Assembly: GCF_900110205.1 (NCBI RefSeq)
Contig: NZ_FOCV01000016.1
Location: forward strand, 1 to 64,000
DNA from: Rhizobium tibeticum
GTDB lineage: Bacteria > Pseudomonadota > Alphaproteobacteria > Rhizobiales > Rhizobiaceae
Direction: 5' to 3'
Length of the DNA: 64,000 bases
Part shown: one piece after another, positions 32,567 to 41,102 of the stretch
How the letters are laid out: each line of letters starts with the position of its first letter
Numbering within the stretch: the stretch's first letter is position 1
The notes under the pieces: model-generated
Seen by the model: the letters and a program-made list of their open reading frames with translations, nothing else
Told to the model about the DNA's origin: nothing
Database searches by the model: none
Position numbers and translations under genes: made by a program

Positions 32567-33769
32567 ATGACCCGTTTCCTGCCCGATATATTCCGCAACC
32601 CGACAATCCGGGTGAGCATGCTTTCAATCTTCGCCTTTGGCTTTTCCGGGGCGGCGACCTCGCCATATCAATCCGTCATTGGCATGCGCGAACTGGGTTT
32701 GAGCAATAACCTGTACTCGGCGCTGATCTTTGCAGCTGCAGCCGTCAACGTCACCGTCAGCATCCTGCTTGGCAATCTTGCCGACCGACTTGGCGAGTAT
32801 CGCCTGCTGATGCTGACGGTCGCCGTTTTCGGCATCTTCGGTTACGGCGCGGTCTATCTCTTTCCCGCGCAGGCAACGTTCATCGTCAGCGCGCTGTTGC
32901 TGCTGCCGATCTATAACGCGCTGAATTCCTTGCTCTTCGCCAATGTGCGCGCGACCACCAACGGCATGGCACGCGGTGACGTTGCCACGGTCAACTCAGG
33001 CGTGAGGGCGATGATCTCGCTTTCCTGGGTGCTCGTGCCCGGGTTTGTCGGTGTCCTCCTGGCGCGCTCGACAAGCATGCTGCCGGCCTATCTCTTTGCC
33101 ACCCTCGCCTGCATGGTGTGTCTTGGCCTGATCGCGGCATTCCTGCCGCGCCAAAGCGGCACCGACAAGGCGGCAACGCGCCATCTTTCCTATCTCGCCG
33201 CGCTTGCAGAAGTCATCTCGCCGCGCGTCTTCATCCGCGTCATTGGAGTGTCGCTGATCAGCAGTACTCTTCACGTGAACGGTGCCATCTTGCCGCTGAT
33301 CGTGACTGGATCCGCGCACGCCGCCGTCGGCGATGTCGGGATCGTGGTCGGCATCGTCGCCCTTCTCGAAGTCGTCTTTATCGTCGTCTGGGCGCGCGCC
33401 CAACGGATCATGAACCACGTCACGGCCCTGGCGATCGGCACGATCATCTACGTTGTGTACCTCGTGTTGCTCGGTTTTGCCTCGGCGCCGTGGCATGTCT
33501 ATGCGTTGACCCTGATCAGCGGAATCGGCGCCGCGGCCCTCATCAGCATCCCAATCACCTATCTGCAGGATCTGATTGTCGAGCGGCCGGGTCTCGGCAG
33601 TGCGCTGATATCCGTCAACATTTTCCTGAGCGCGGGGCTGAGCGCGCTTCTCTTTGCGATCGGCACCGGCCTCAGCGGCTATTCCGGAACGGCCATCATC
33701 GGTGCCGGGGCGGGCCTTTCAGGACTTTTCCTGCTGCTCTTCTTCGATGGAGCCAAACGACGGCGCTGA
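32567..33769 (+). CDS. MFS transporter, SetA/sugar-efflux-like
   Basis: The 400-residue protein has 12 predicted membrane spans. After an N-terminal RNPTIRVSMLSIFAFGFSGA span it shows the MFS loop LGNLADRLGEYRLLML, and the segment SGVRAMISLSWVLVPGFVGV and later SIPITYLQDLIVERPGLGSA are typical of Set (sugar efflux) transporters. The start is uncertain: ATG 32567 gives the natural leader, while GTG 32543 adds eight residues; neither has a clear ribosome binding site. It ends the rightward unit and could export a toxic intermediate or sugar, or import substrate. Confidence 0.83.
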   Translation: MTRFLPDIFRNPTIRVSMLSIFAFGFSGAATSPYQSVIGMRELGLSNNLYSALIFAAAAVNVTVSILLGNLADRLGEYRLLMLTVAVFGIFGYGAVYLFPAQATFIVSALLLLPIYNALNSLLFANVRATTNGMARGDVATVNSGVRAMISLSWVLVPGFVGVLLARSTSMLPAYLFATLACMVCLGLIAAFLPRQSGTDKAATRHLSYLAALAEVISPRVFIRVIGVSLISSTLHVNGAILPLIVTGSAHAAVGDVGIVVGIVALLEVVFIVVWARAQRIMNHVTALAIGTIIYVVYLVLLGFASAPWHVYALTLISGIGAAALISIPITYLQDLIVERPGLGSALISVNIFLSAGLSALLFAIGTGLSGYSGTAIIGAGAGLSGLFLLLFFDGAKRRR

Positions 33770-33804
33770 GACGGTCAATGTTTTCAACGCCAGCCACGTA
33801 ACCG

Positions 33805-33836
33805 AAAATGCCCGCCGCGAGACCGGCGGCGGGCAT
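33805..33836 (-). terminator. Rho-independent terminator of the arabinoside ABC operon
   Basis: ATGCCCGCCGC and GCGGCGGGCAT (33808-33818 and 33826-33836) are perfect 11-bp arms with a 7-base loop. On the leftward transcript the hairpin is followed by UUUU (AAAA at 33805-33808 on this strand). It lies between the convergent MFS and binding-protein stops and may also slow rightward transcription. Confidence 0.85.
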
Positions 33837-33867
33837 CTGCTCTCAGGCTCGGGAGAGAGTATGAGCC

Positions 33868-35193
33868 TCAGATGTTGGCGAGCAGCTCGTTGATGCGCTG
33901 TTCCATGTCGGCAAGGGCTGCATCGATCTCCTTCTGACCGGTGACCGCCGCACTCATTTCCTGGCCAATAATGTCCTGGATCGCAAACTGGCGCTGGACG
34001 GTGGACGGAAGCGGCGTGCCGAGCGTGGCGATCGCTGAAATCGTGTCGCGATGCGGCAGGGCCTTGAACTGATCAGAATCCAACACCGCCTTGACCGCGG
34101 GCAAATGGCCAGTGCGCGACCAGTCGAAATCGTTGTCATGGAAAAACTTCAAGAACTTCCCGATGGCAGCGGTCTCATCCTCGGATCGGTCCTTTTGCGA
34201 GACGGCCCAGCTGTGGCCGTCGGCGTATTGCGCCTTCTTGCCCGGGAAGAGCTGCGGATAGGGATAGACGGCATAGCCGCCGGCGTTGAGCGCGGTACCG
34301 GACTTTTCGGACGATGCCGTGTAATCACCGATAACCCAGGTGCCGTTCAGGTGAACGCCGCCCTCGCCAGCGAGAAAGGCGTTGATGCCGGCCGCATAGT
34401 CCAGATCCTTGGTGGTGTAGCCATTGTCGTAGATCGCCTTGTACATCTCGAGGACCTTTTTGGCCTCGGGCGTATTGATCTTGACCTGCTTCGGGTCGGC
34501 AAAGAAGGTCGAATCCTGCTGGAACAGATACGTATAGAGATTGCGGGTATAAAGCGCGACTTCATTTGCCAGGTTCTGGACGAAGTAAGGCTTGCCTGTC
34601 TTTTCCTTGAACTGCTTTGCCTGCGCCAAGAGCTCATCGACGCTGGTCGGCAGCTTCGGCGTGCCGTCGGCATTGACCAGATCGGCCTTTTTGAAGAGGT
34701 CCATGTTGATGTGGTACAGCATGGTCCAGCTGTCGATCGGCAGGCCGTAGATCTTTCCGTCCTTGGTGACGCCGTTCAAGCTGGCGTCGGTAAAGTCGGT
34801 GGCGGCGACACCGACAGACTTCAGCACGTCGTCGAGTGGCATCAGCAGACCCTTGGACTGATAATCGGTGAGCACCGACTGGTGGATGGTGACAATGTCA
34901 GGCGGGTCGCCGGCGGCGAACTGTGCCGTCAGCTGATCGTAGCCCGACCATTCGACGGTCGTCACCGTCACATGCACATCCGGATTGTCCGCGTTGAACT
35001 TGTTGATGAGCGAGGTGATGATGCCGCATTCGCCGACGGCCTTGCTGACGTCGGTATTGGTGCCGAAATCTGCATCGCAGGCGCCAAAGAAGCGCTGCAC
35101 GGTCAGTTCGGTGGCAGCATAAGCCGGGCTTGTGCCGGCAAGGGCAATCACCGAGGCCGCCGCCAGCATGTATTTTCTCAAGGTATGCGTCAT
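33868..35193 (-). CDS. Sugar ABC transporter substrate-binding protein
   Basis: The 441-residue precursor has a signal peptide (MTHTLRKYMLAAASVIALAG, cleavage probably after AYA-A) and the solute-binding family 1 pattern: FFGACDADFGTNTDV, TVEWSGYDQLTAQFAAGDPP, and HLNGTWVIGDYTAS. Two Cys residues near the mature N-terminus (GACD and GECG) may pair. ATG 35193 is preferred because it lies eight bases from GAGGAGG; the ATG at 35199 is too close. It is the last gene of the leftward transcription group that follows the GH51 gene, so arabino-oligosaccharides are the likely ligands. Confidence 0.9.
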   Translation of the reverse strand: MTHTLRKYMLAAASVIALAGTSPAYAATELTVQRFFGACDADFGTNTDVSKAVGECGIITSLINKFNADNPDVHVTVTTVEWSGYDQLTAQFAAGDPPDIVTIHQSVLTDYQSKGLLMPLDDVLKSVGVAATDFTDASLNGVTKDGKIYGLPIDSWTMLYHINMDLFKKADLVNADGTPKLPTSVDELLAQAKQFKEKTGKPYFVQNLANEVALYTRNLYTYLFQQDSTFFADPKQVKINTPEAKKVLEMYKAIYDNGYTTKDLDYAAGINAFLAGEGGVHLNGTWVIGDYTASSEKSGTALNAGGYAVYPYPQLFPGKKAQYADGHSWAVSQKDRSEDETAAIGKFLKFFHDNDFDWSRTGHLPAVKAVLDSDQFKALPHRDTISAIATLGTPLPSTVQRQFAIQDIIGQEMSAAVTGQKEIDAALADMEQRINELLANI

Positions 35194-35278
35194 TTCCATC
35201 TCCTCCTCATTTGGGTCTTCGACCCTTGGCTAAGCCCCCTCCCCGGGAGCCGGTTGCAACGTCATCGCAAGGTCAGCG

Positions 35279-36130
35279 TCAGCGCACGGCGGCGCCGGAC
35301 ACTGCCGTCACGATGTATTTCTGGAAGAACAGGTAGAGAATGAGGACCGGGGCACCGGCAAAGACCGCCTGCGACATCAGGAAGCCGAGACCTTCCGACT
35401 GTGCAAAGTTGGTCTGCGATGAGGCGATCCCGATCGTCAGCGTATACATTTCCTTCTTGGTGCCGGAGATCAGCGGCCAGAAGTAATCGTTCCAGGCGCC
35501 GAGGAACGTGAAGATGCCAAGCGTTGCCTGGGCGGGAACCGTCAATGGTAGGAGCACTTTCCAGAAGATCTTGAAGCGGCTGGCATTGTCCAGCAGGGCC
35601 GCCTCGTCGAGTTCCTTGGGGATGGCGCGGAAGTACTGCGTCATTAAGAACACGCCGAAGGGTGCCGACAATCCCGGGAGGATCAGACCGTGATAGGTGT
35701 TGTGGAACTTCAGCCAGCTGAAGATCTGGTGGCGAGCGATGAGGACCGCCTGCTCGGGGATCGCAAGGCCGAGCAACACGATGATGAAAAGCGTGTTGCG
35801 GAACGGAAAGTTCAAACGCGCGAAGCCGTAGCCGGCAAGCGAGGACAGGATCAGCGTGAATATCGTCAAGCCGCCGGCGACGATGACACTGTTCAAGATC
35901 CAGCGGAATACCGACGAAGTCGCCAGGATGTTGATGTAGTTGTTGATCGTGTAAGGCGCACGGAAGACGGAATTCATGTCCGCCATCAGTTCCTTGTTGT
36001 CCTTGAGCGAGAGGGCAATCACCCAGAGCACCGGCGCCATCATGATTAGTGCGCAGACGACTGCCAGGATGAGGATCACGCGATCGCCGGTCGAGCGACC
36101 GACCATGCTGCCACCGGAAACAGCACTCAT
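35279..36130 (-). CDS. Sugar ABC transporter permease (MalG type)
   Basis: The 283-residue permease has six membrane spans, first around LAVVCALIMMAPVLWVIALS. The EAA loop is DEAALLDNASRFKIFWKVLL. The start at 36130 overlaps the previous permease's stop in ATGA. An upstream in-frame ATG at 36403 would reach far into that gene in another frame and gives unrelated sequence. It pairs with the 36127-37062 product. Confidence 0.93.
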   Translation of the reverse strand: MSAVSGGSMVGRSTGDRVILILAVVCALIMMAPVLWVIALSLKDNKELMADMNSVFRAPYTINNYINILATSSVFRWILNSVIVAGGLTIFTLILSSLAGYGFARLNFPFRNTLFIIVLLGLAIPEQAVLIARHQIFSWLKFHNTYHGLILPGLSAPFGVFLMTQYFRAIPKELDEAALLDNASRFKIFWKVLLPLTVPAQATLGIFTFLGAWNDYFWPLISGTKKEMYTLTIGIASSQTNFAQSEGLGFLMSQAVFAGAPVLILYLFFQKYIVTAVSGAAVR

Positions 36131-37062
36131 CCTTCCTCTCCTTTGCGGCGCGAAATGAAGTACTGCGCCATCGCAGCAATCAGGATCAGTATGAAGAGGA
36201 TTTCGGAGGCGGCGGCACCAAGGCCGAGATCCCACTTGGTGAAGGCGGCTTCGTAGATGTAGAGCACGATCGGCTTTGATACGTTGTTTGGGCCGCCGAG
36301 TGTCATCAGCTTCGCCTGGCCGAACAGTTGGAATTGCAGCACGACCTGAATGATGAGGACGAGCACGAAGGTACGCCGGATCGATGGCAGCGTGATGTAC
36401 CACAGCGTGCGCCAGCGGCTGGCATTGTCGAGGGCAGCGGCTTCATAGATTTCGGCCGGCACCTGCTGCAGTGCCGACAGGAACAGCATCATCGGCAGGC
36501 CGATGCACCACCAGACGGTCGCAACCGCGATGCCGATCATCGCAAGGTTCGGATTGGAGAGGAAGGCGGGGGCCGGCAGGCCGAACCAGCCATAGATGGT
36601 GGCAAGCAGGCCGAAATTGCCGATGAAGACGATGCGCCATATCAGCGTAACGATCGTCACTGACAGGACGGAGGACGAGAAGTAGACGGCGCGCAGTGCC
36701 GCTGCCACCTTCGTCTTGCGGTTCAGGGCAAGCGCCAGAAGCAGGCCGATGATAGCGAGCGTCGGGACCGTCAAAAGCACGAAGTAGAAGGTATTGCCGA
36801 CGGCCTGGATGAAGATCTTGTCCCTGAAGAGCCTGGCATAGTTGTCAATCCCGACGAAGCGGCCGATACCGAAGGCGTCCGCCTTGTGGAGGCTGAGCCA
36901 GATGCCCCAGAACAGCGGCACGACAAGCAGGGTCACGAAAAAGAAGAGGTAGGGCGCGACGAAGAGAGCGTTGCGCCAGAGCGGCGCATTGATATTCTGC
37001 ACCTTCTGCCGGGCGGCGATGCCGGCGACAGGCCGGGCGGAGGAAAGTGCCGCCTCAGCCAT
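36127..37062 (-). CDS. Sugar ABC transporter permease (MalF type)
   Basis: The 311-residue permease has an N-terminal hydrophilic arm (MAEAALSSARPVAGIAARQK), six spans and the EAA loop YEAAALDNASRWRTLWYITL. The start at 37062 has GAGGAGGCAGGTC before it and overlaps the ATPase stop by eight bases; a possible start at 37098 lies deeper in the ATPase gene and has no ribosome site. It forms the channel with the next gene's product. Confidence 0.92.
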   Translation of the reverse strand: MAEAALSSARPVAGIAARQKVQNINAPLWRNALFVAPYLFFFVTLLVVPLFWGIWLSLHKADAFGIGRFVGIDNYARLFRDKIFIQAVGNTFYFVLLTVPTLAIIGLLLALALNRKTKVAAALRAVYFSSSVLSVTIVTLIWRIVFIGNFGLLATIYGWFGLPAPAFLSNPNLAMIGIAVATVWWCIGLPMMLFLSALQQVPAEIYEAAALDNASRWRTLWYITLPSIRRTFVLVLIIQVVLQFQLFGQAKLMTLGGPNNVSKPIVLYIYEAAFTKWDLGLGAAASEILFILILIAAMAQYFISRRKGEEG

Positions 37063-38155
37063 GACCTGCCTCCTCGTTGTGCCAGGCGTGACCGGCATCG
37101 TCGAAGAGATGCGTGCGCGTCCCGTCGAGCGTCAGTGCCACCTCGTCGCCGATCGCGACGCGGCTGTTGCCGATATCCTCGGCAACGATGACGCTGCCAT
37201 CCTTGAGACGGCTATAGAGAAGCGTGCGGTCGCCAAGGCGTTCGAGTACATCCACCTTGCCTGTCGTCGTCGCGGCAACGCCGTTTGCAAGCTTGACGGC
37301 CTCGGCGCGGATGCCGAGCGTATGTTCGCCCGCCTTCACCCGATTGGCACGGATTGCTGTCTGCAGTTCGGTACCATCAGCCAGCTTGGCGCGCACGAAG
37401 CCGTTGTCTTCCGACAGGTCTGCGGACAGGAAGTTCATCGTCGGGGATCCGACGAAGGTGGCGACGAAACGGCTTGCCGGACGCGAATAGATCTCCATCG
37501 GCGTGCCGATCTGCTCGATCTTGCGATTGTTCATGACGACAATGCGGTCGGCGAGCGTCATCGCCTCGATCTGATCATGCGTCACGAAAATCATTGTCGA
37601 TCTGACGCGATTGCGCAGCTGCGCCAGCTCGACGCGGGTACGAACGCGCAACGCCGCATCGAGGTTCGACAGCGGTTCGTCGAAGAGAAACGCTTTCGGT
37701 TCCTTGACGATGGCGCGGCCGATGGCAACGCGTTGGCGCTGACCGCCGGACAGCTGACCCGGCTTGCGCTCGAGCAAGTGGCTGATCTCCAGCATGCGGG
37801 CGGCTTCCGCGATGCGTGCCGAGATCACATCGCTGGACACGTTGATGTTGCGTAGTCCGAAGGCCATGTTGTCGGCCACCGTCATGTGCGGATAGAGCGC
37901 GTAGGACTGGAAGACCATGGCAATGTCGCGCTGCCCAGGGGGCAGGGTATCGATGCGCTCGCCATTGATCGAGATCGTGCCCTCGTCGACGCTTTCCAGC
38001 CCTGCGATCATGCGCAATAGCGTCGACTTTCCGCAGCCGGATGGACCGAGGAAGACCATGAACTCATTCGCCTTGATCGACAGCGACAAGCCATCAAGGA
38101 CGGTCATCGAGCCGTATCGCTTGCTCACATTCTGAATTTCGATATTGGCGGTCAT
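37055..38155 (-). CDS. ABC transporter ATPase, UgpC/MalK type
   Basis: The 366-residue protein has Walker [10 protein letters not shown] at about residues 37-45, signature [14 protein letters not shown], Walker [14 protein letters not shown], switch His in [10 protein letters not shown], and a C-terminal TOBE-like domain for regulation. Here the ATPase gene comes first and the binding-protein gene last. A 242-base gap, containing the dyad at 38368-38383, separates it from the GH51 gene upstream. Confidence 0.93.
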   Translation of the reverse strand: MTANIEIQNVSKRYGSMTVLDGLSLSIKANEFMVFLGPSGCGKSTLLRMIAGLESVDEGTISINGERIDTLPPGQRDIAMVFQSYALYPHMTVADNMAFGLRNINVSSDVISARIAEAARMLEISHLLERKPGQLSGGQRQRVAIGRAIVKEPKAFLFDEPLSNLDAALRVRTRVELAQLRNRVRSTMIFVTHDQIEAMTLADRIVVMNNRKIEQIGTPMEIYSRPASRFVATFVGSPTMNFLSADLSEDNGFVRAKLADGTELQTAIRANRVKAGEHTLGIRAEAVKLANGVAATTTGKVDVLERLGDRTLLYSRLKDGSVIVAEDIGNSRVAIGDEVALTLDGTRTHLFDDAGHAWHNEEAGHG

Positions 38156-38367
38156 CCGACTGCTCCTGTGCAGTCAGAACCCGAAAATCCGATACGAAAA
38201 CGTGGCTGGCATGTTTCCGCCGAGAATGCGCCCGCTTTGAGAAACGGACTGCCCTCAGTCAGTGATAGTGCCAAAACAGAAGCGTTCGCTTCCATCTCTT
38301 CCTCCCAGTGGCACGTCAAAACCGGTGCGCTGACGTTAAATCATACAATTGGATTGTCAACATATCT

Positions 38368-38383
38368 TTTGATATGTATCAAA
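38368..38383. promoter_or_regulatory. TTTGAT-N4-ATCAAA palindrome before the ABC operon
   Basis: TTTGAT-ATGT-ATCAAA is a perfect 6-bp-arm dyad in AT-rich sequence between the GH51 stop and the ATPase start (212 bases upstream of it). An overlapping dyad, ACATATC-TTTT-GATATGT at 38360-38377, is also perfect. The core GAT-N4-ATC with TGTATCA on one side matches the dyad before the GH51 gene at 39933. The rest of 38156-38397 holds no gene. Confidence 0.55.
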
Positions 38384-38397
38384 GATACGGATTTGAA

Positions 38398-39909
38398 TCA
38401 GGCCTGAAGCCGGATCATACGGTAGGAGAGCGGCGCGATCCTTGCGCTGAGCTTGCCATCCACGACACTCGTTCCCGTAACCGCCTTGGCCACCACATTG
38501 TCGGGCGTGTCGGCGGTGTTGGTGATGTCAAGATCACTATGAGCGACGACCTGATCGTCGATGACCCGCAAGGCGCCGAATTCGAGCAGGCTTGCGTCGA
38601 GATCGAGTGTTTCGGAGCCATGGCGGTTGACGATGAAGAAGGTGACCGTGTCCTTCTTCGCGTCATGCACGGCTGAGACATCAAGGTAGGGAACGTCACC
38701 GAGGTCGTCGACCTTGTAGGTCGGGCTGTCGACCATCAGCTTCAACGCTGTGCCGCGTCCGTAGACGGAGGCGAAATAGTAGGGATAGAATATCGTCTGG
38801 CGCCACGCCGGACCGCCCGGGACCGTCATGATCGGCGCAATCACGTTGATGAGCTGCGCCAGGCAGGCGATCTTCACGACATCGGCACGATTGATGAAGG
38901 TATTGAGGATGCAGCCCACCTGCAGAACATCCTCGAAATTGTAGTCGTCTTCCAGCAGTGCCGGCGCATGCGGCCAGCCGTTCGCGCCGGCGAGCGTCGC
39001 CTTGTCGCGCTCCTTGGAGTGATACCAGACATTCCACTCGTCGAAGGAGATGTAGACATTCTTGGAGGAGCGCTTCTTCGCCTTGATGTAGTCGATCACA
39101 CCCGCGACCGTCCCGATGTAATTGTCGAGTTCGATGCTGCGGGCAAGATAGTTGGCCGTGTTCTTGGCGCGGTTTTCGAAATACATGTGGAGCGAGATGT
39201 AATCAACCTCGTTGTACGTATGATCGAGGACGGTCGCTTCCCATTCCGGATAGGTCGGCATGTGAGCATTGGACGAGCCGCAGACGACGAGTTCGAGTGA
39301 GCTGTCGAAGGCACGCATGGCCTTGGCGGTTTCGTGCGCCAGCCGGCCATATTCGTCGGCCGTCTTGTGGCCGATTTGCCAGGGTCCGTCCATCTCGTTG
39401 CCAAGGCACCATAGCTTGACATCCCAGGGCTCGGTACGGCCGTTGGCGATGCGCTTGTCGCTCCATTCGCTGCCGCCGGAATGATTGACATATTCGAGGA
39501 AGTTACGCGCCTCATCAAGGCCACGCGAGCCGAGGTTGACGGCAAGCATCATCTCGGTCTTAGCCGAGGCGCACCAATCGGCGAATTCATGGATGCCGAC
39601 CTGGTTGCTTTCGGAGGTATGCCAGGCAAGATCGAGGCGCGTCGGGCGGCTCTCCTTTGGGCCGATGCCGTCTTCCCAATTGTAGGCGGAGACGAAGTTG
39701 CCGCCGGGATAGCGTACGATCGGGACGTTCAGCTCCTTGACGAGCTCGATGACGTCCTTGCGCATGCCGTTTTCGTCAGCCGTCGCGTGGTCAGGCTCAT
39801 AGATGCCGGTGTAGACGGCGCGGCCGAGGTGCTCGATGAACGAGCCGTAAAGGCGCGGATCGATGTCAGAGATCGTGTATTTGCTGTGCGCTGTGACCGC
39901 GGCCTTCAT
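38398..39909 (-). CDS. abfA: Alpha-L-arabinofuranosidase, GH51, cytoplasmic
   Basis: The 503-residue protein matches GH51 over its whole length: IDPRLYGSFIEHLGRAVYTG near the start, VRYPGGNFVSAYNWEDGIGP, the acid/base Glu172 in LWCLGNEMDGPW and the nucleophile Glu291 in YISFDEWNVWY. The C-terminal part is the beta-sandwich domain. There is no signal peptide, so it should release arabinose from oligosaccharides after import. The start at 39909 follows GGAGGATAGC; an ATG at 39948 lies within the operator. It is flanked by its probable regulator (ArsR-like, upstream) and an ABC transporter (downstream), all leftward. Confidence 0.93.
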   Translation of the reverse strand: MKAAVTAHSKYTISDIDPRLYGSFIEHLGRAVYTGIYEPDHATADENGMRKDVIELVKELNVPIVRYPGGNFVSAYNWEDGIGPKESRPTRLDLAWHTSESNQVGIHEFADWCASAKTEMMLAVNLGSRGLDEARNFLEYVNHSGGSEWSDKRIANGRTEPWDVKLWCLGNEMDGPWQIGHKTADEYGRLAHETAKAMRAFDSSLELVVCGSSNAHMPTYPEWEATVLDHTYNEVDYISLHMYFENRAKNTANYLARSIELDNYIGTVAGVIDYIKAKKRSSKNVYISFDEWNVWYHSKERDKATLAGANGWPHAPALLEDDYNFEDVLQVGCILNTFINRADVVKIACLAQLINVIAPIMTVPGGPAWRQTIFYPYYFASVYGRGTALKLMVDSPTYKVDDLGDVPYLDVSAVHDAKKDTVTFFIVNRHGSETLDLDASLLEFGALRVIDDQVVAHSDLDITNTADTPDNVVAKAVTGTSVVDGKLSARIAPLSYRMIRLQA

Positions 39910-39932
39910 GCTATCCTCCATCGTATCGTCTT

Positions 39933-39950
39933 TTGTGATGTGTATCACAA
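39933..39950. promoter_or_regulatory. TTGTGAT-N4-ATCACAA palindrome before abfA
   Basis: TTGTGAT-GTGT-ATCACAA is a perfect 7-bp-arm dyad 24 bases upstream of the abfA start codon, a position where a repressor would block initiation. Its core matches the dyads at 38368 and 40998. The half-site recalls a CRP site (TGTGA), but here the spacer is 4 rather than 6 bases, so a dedicated regulator is more likely. Confidence 0.65.
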
Positions 39951-40015
39951 TTTGAGATGAATAAAGCGGAAGCCTAAGGCATGGTCAAGCGTAAAATTTA
40001 CAAAATCGGATGGAC

Positions 40016-40942
40016 TCACCGGGTCTTGAGGCGCATCAGGATGTCCTGATCGTAGTTGCCAAAGCCACGGCCAAAGATGTTGATGCCGCCCGGATGTTTG
40101 GCGTCGTCGTGGACGCCGATGCGCAGCCGGATCGAGTGATGTTGCGATAACCTGAGATCGTTCAGCGTCGTGTTGGAGATGCGCAAACCGTCGACGAAAG
40201 CGCCGTCGTCATTGATGCGAAAATTCTTCAGCTTGCCGTATTGCGAGCCCTTCAGCTTCCACCAATCGGGGGTGAAGACCCCGCGTTTGTCGCCAAAATC
40301 GCCAGGAGATGTCCAAGTTCCAATCTCAGCGCCATTGACCGAAAGCGTGATATCGGAGGGCCAGTCGGCACTGGTGCCAGGAACTTCGGAGCTCAACTCC
40401 ATGACGAATTCGATCTCGCGAATGCTGGTATTCGTCAGTCGCGCATTGTTGGGAAACTGATACTCGACATAGCCCCGCGTGAACCAGATGAGCCCAGCCT
40501 TCATGCGGTCCGGATCAAGGAAGGTATTGGGGACATCGAGCAGCCCAATGATGCCATCGGCTGAACAGAGCCCGCAAGGTGCCGTTACCTCGAAGCTCGT
40601 ATAAAGCCCGAGCGGCATCGACACCTCGATCGCGTCCGGTTCGGTTTCCTTGATTTCATTCTTGAAGACGACGAGGATTTCATCGTAAACGCTGCGGCAC
40701 ACCTTCTGATTGCCCTTGCGCGCCTTCAGGGTTTCCGTTTGGATCAGCCCCGCCTCTTCCAGCATCTGCACGTTGGTCGAGACGCTGGACTGTGGCAGAT
40801 CAAGGATATCAGCGATTTCATTGACGTTGAGCGCGCCCTTCTCGTGCAAAAGCATCAGCACCGCCACCCGTGCCGGGGAGGCGAGACCCTTGAGAATAGG
40901 CATGCCTGCTTCGGGGTCGACGACAAGAAAATTGCGGCTCAT
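40016..40942 (-). CDS. ArsR-like HTH regulator with large C-terminal domain
   Basis: The 308-residue protein has a winged HTH at residues 14-80 (PILKGLASPARVAVLMLLHE, then VNEIADILDLPQSSVSTNVQ and QMLEEAGLI) of the ArsR type. Classical ArsR proteins end near residue 110; this one adds about 200 residues that look beta-rich (FTRGYVEYQFPNN, WKLKGSQYGKLKNFRIND, IRLRIGVHDDAKHPGGINIF). That part could be a carbohydrate-binding beta-sandwich acting as effector domain (inference). A CGLC motif lies at 123-126. It is upstream of and co-oriented with abfA and the ABC genes. The start has GGAG seven bases before it. Confidence 0.82.
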   Translation of the reverse strand: MSRNFLVVDPEAGMPILKGLASPARVAVLMLLHEKGALNVNEIADILDLPQSSVSTNVQMLEEAGLIQTETLKARKGNQKVCRSVYDEILVVFKNEIKETEPDAIEVSMPLGLYTSFEVTAPCGLCSADGIIGLLDVPNTFLDPDRMKAGLIWFTRGYVEYQFPNNARLTNTSIREIEFVMELSSEVPGTSADWPSDITLSVNGAEIGTWTSPGDFGDKRGVFTPDWWKLKGSQYGKLKNFRINDDGAFVDGLRISNTTLNDLRLSQHHSIRLRIGVHDDAKHPGGINIFGRGFGNYDQDILMRLKTR

Positions 40943-40985
40943 GGGGCTCCGATCGGCAGAGATTAAGAATGCGTGATCTCGTTCT

Positions 40986-41010
40986 ATATCAGAGATATTG
41001 ATTTAATCAA
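40986..41010. promoter_or_regulatory. Two dyads before the ArsR-like gene
   Basis: ATATC-AGA-GATAT (40986-40998) and TTGAT-TTA-ATCAA (40998-41010) are perfect dyads 44-68 bases upstream of the regulator's start codon. The second shares the TGAT...ATCA core with the abfA and ABC-operon dyads, but with a 3-base spacer. Autoregulation is likely. Confidence 0.45.
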
Positions 41011-41044
41011 TTGCGCGGCGAAGAAGCTGGGACGCCCGGACGTC

Positions 41045-41072
41045 AAAAGTCCCGCGGCGGTTGCCGCGGGAC
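41045..41072 (-). terminator. Rho-independent terminator of the agp operon
   Basis: GTCCCGCGGC and GCCGCGGGAC (41049-41058 and 41063-41072) are perfect 10-bp arms around a 4-base loop. On the leftward transcript UUUU follows (AAAA at 41045-41048). It lies 31 bases past the stop of the last GH4 gene. Confidence 0.87.
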
Positions 41073-41102
41073 CTCTTGGGGCCGTGACCGGGAGAGAGAT
41101 GG

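Noticed and set aside
34051..35343. Open frame of 430 codons on the plus strand
   Set aside because: It is antisense to the binding-protein gene at 33868-35193, which has a signal peptide and a good ribosome site.
39933..39950. CRP/FNR-type site (TTGTGA...TCACAA)
   Set aside because: The half-sites are CRP-like but the spacer is four rather than six bases, and the same core recurs at two related positions near the ArsR-like gene, so a local regulator is the better explanation.
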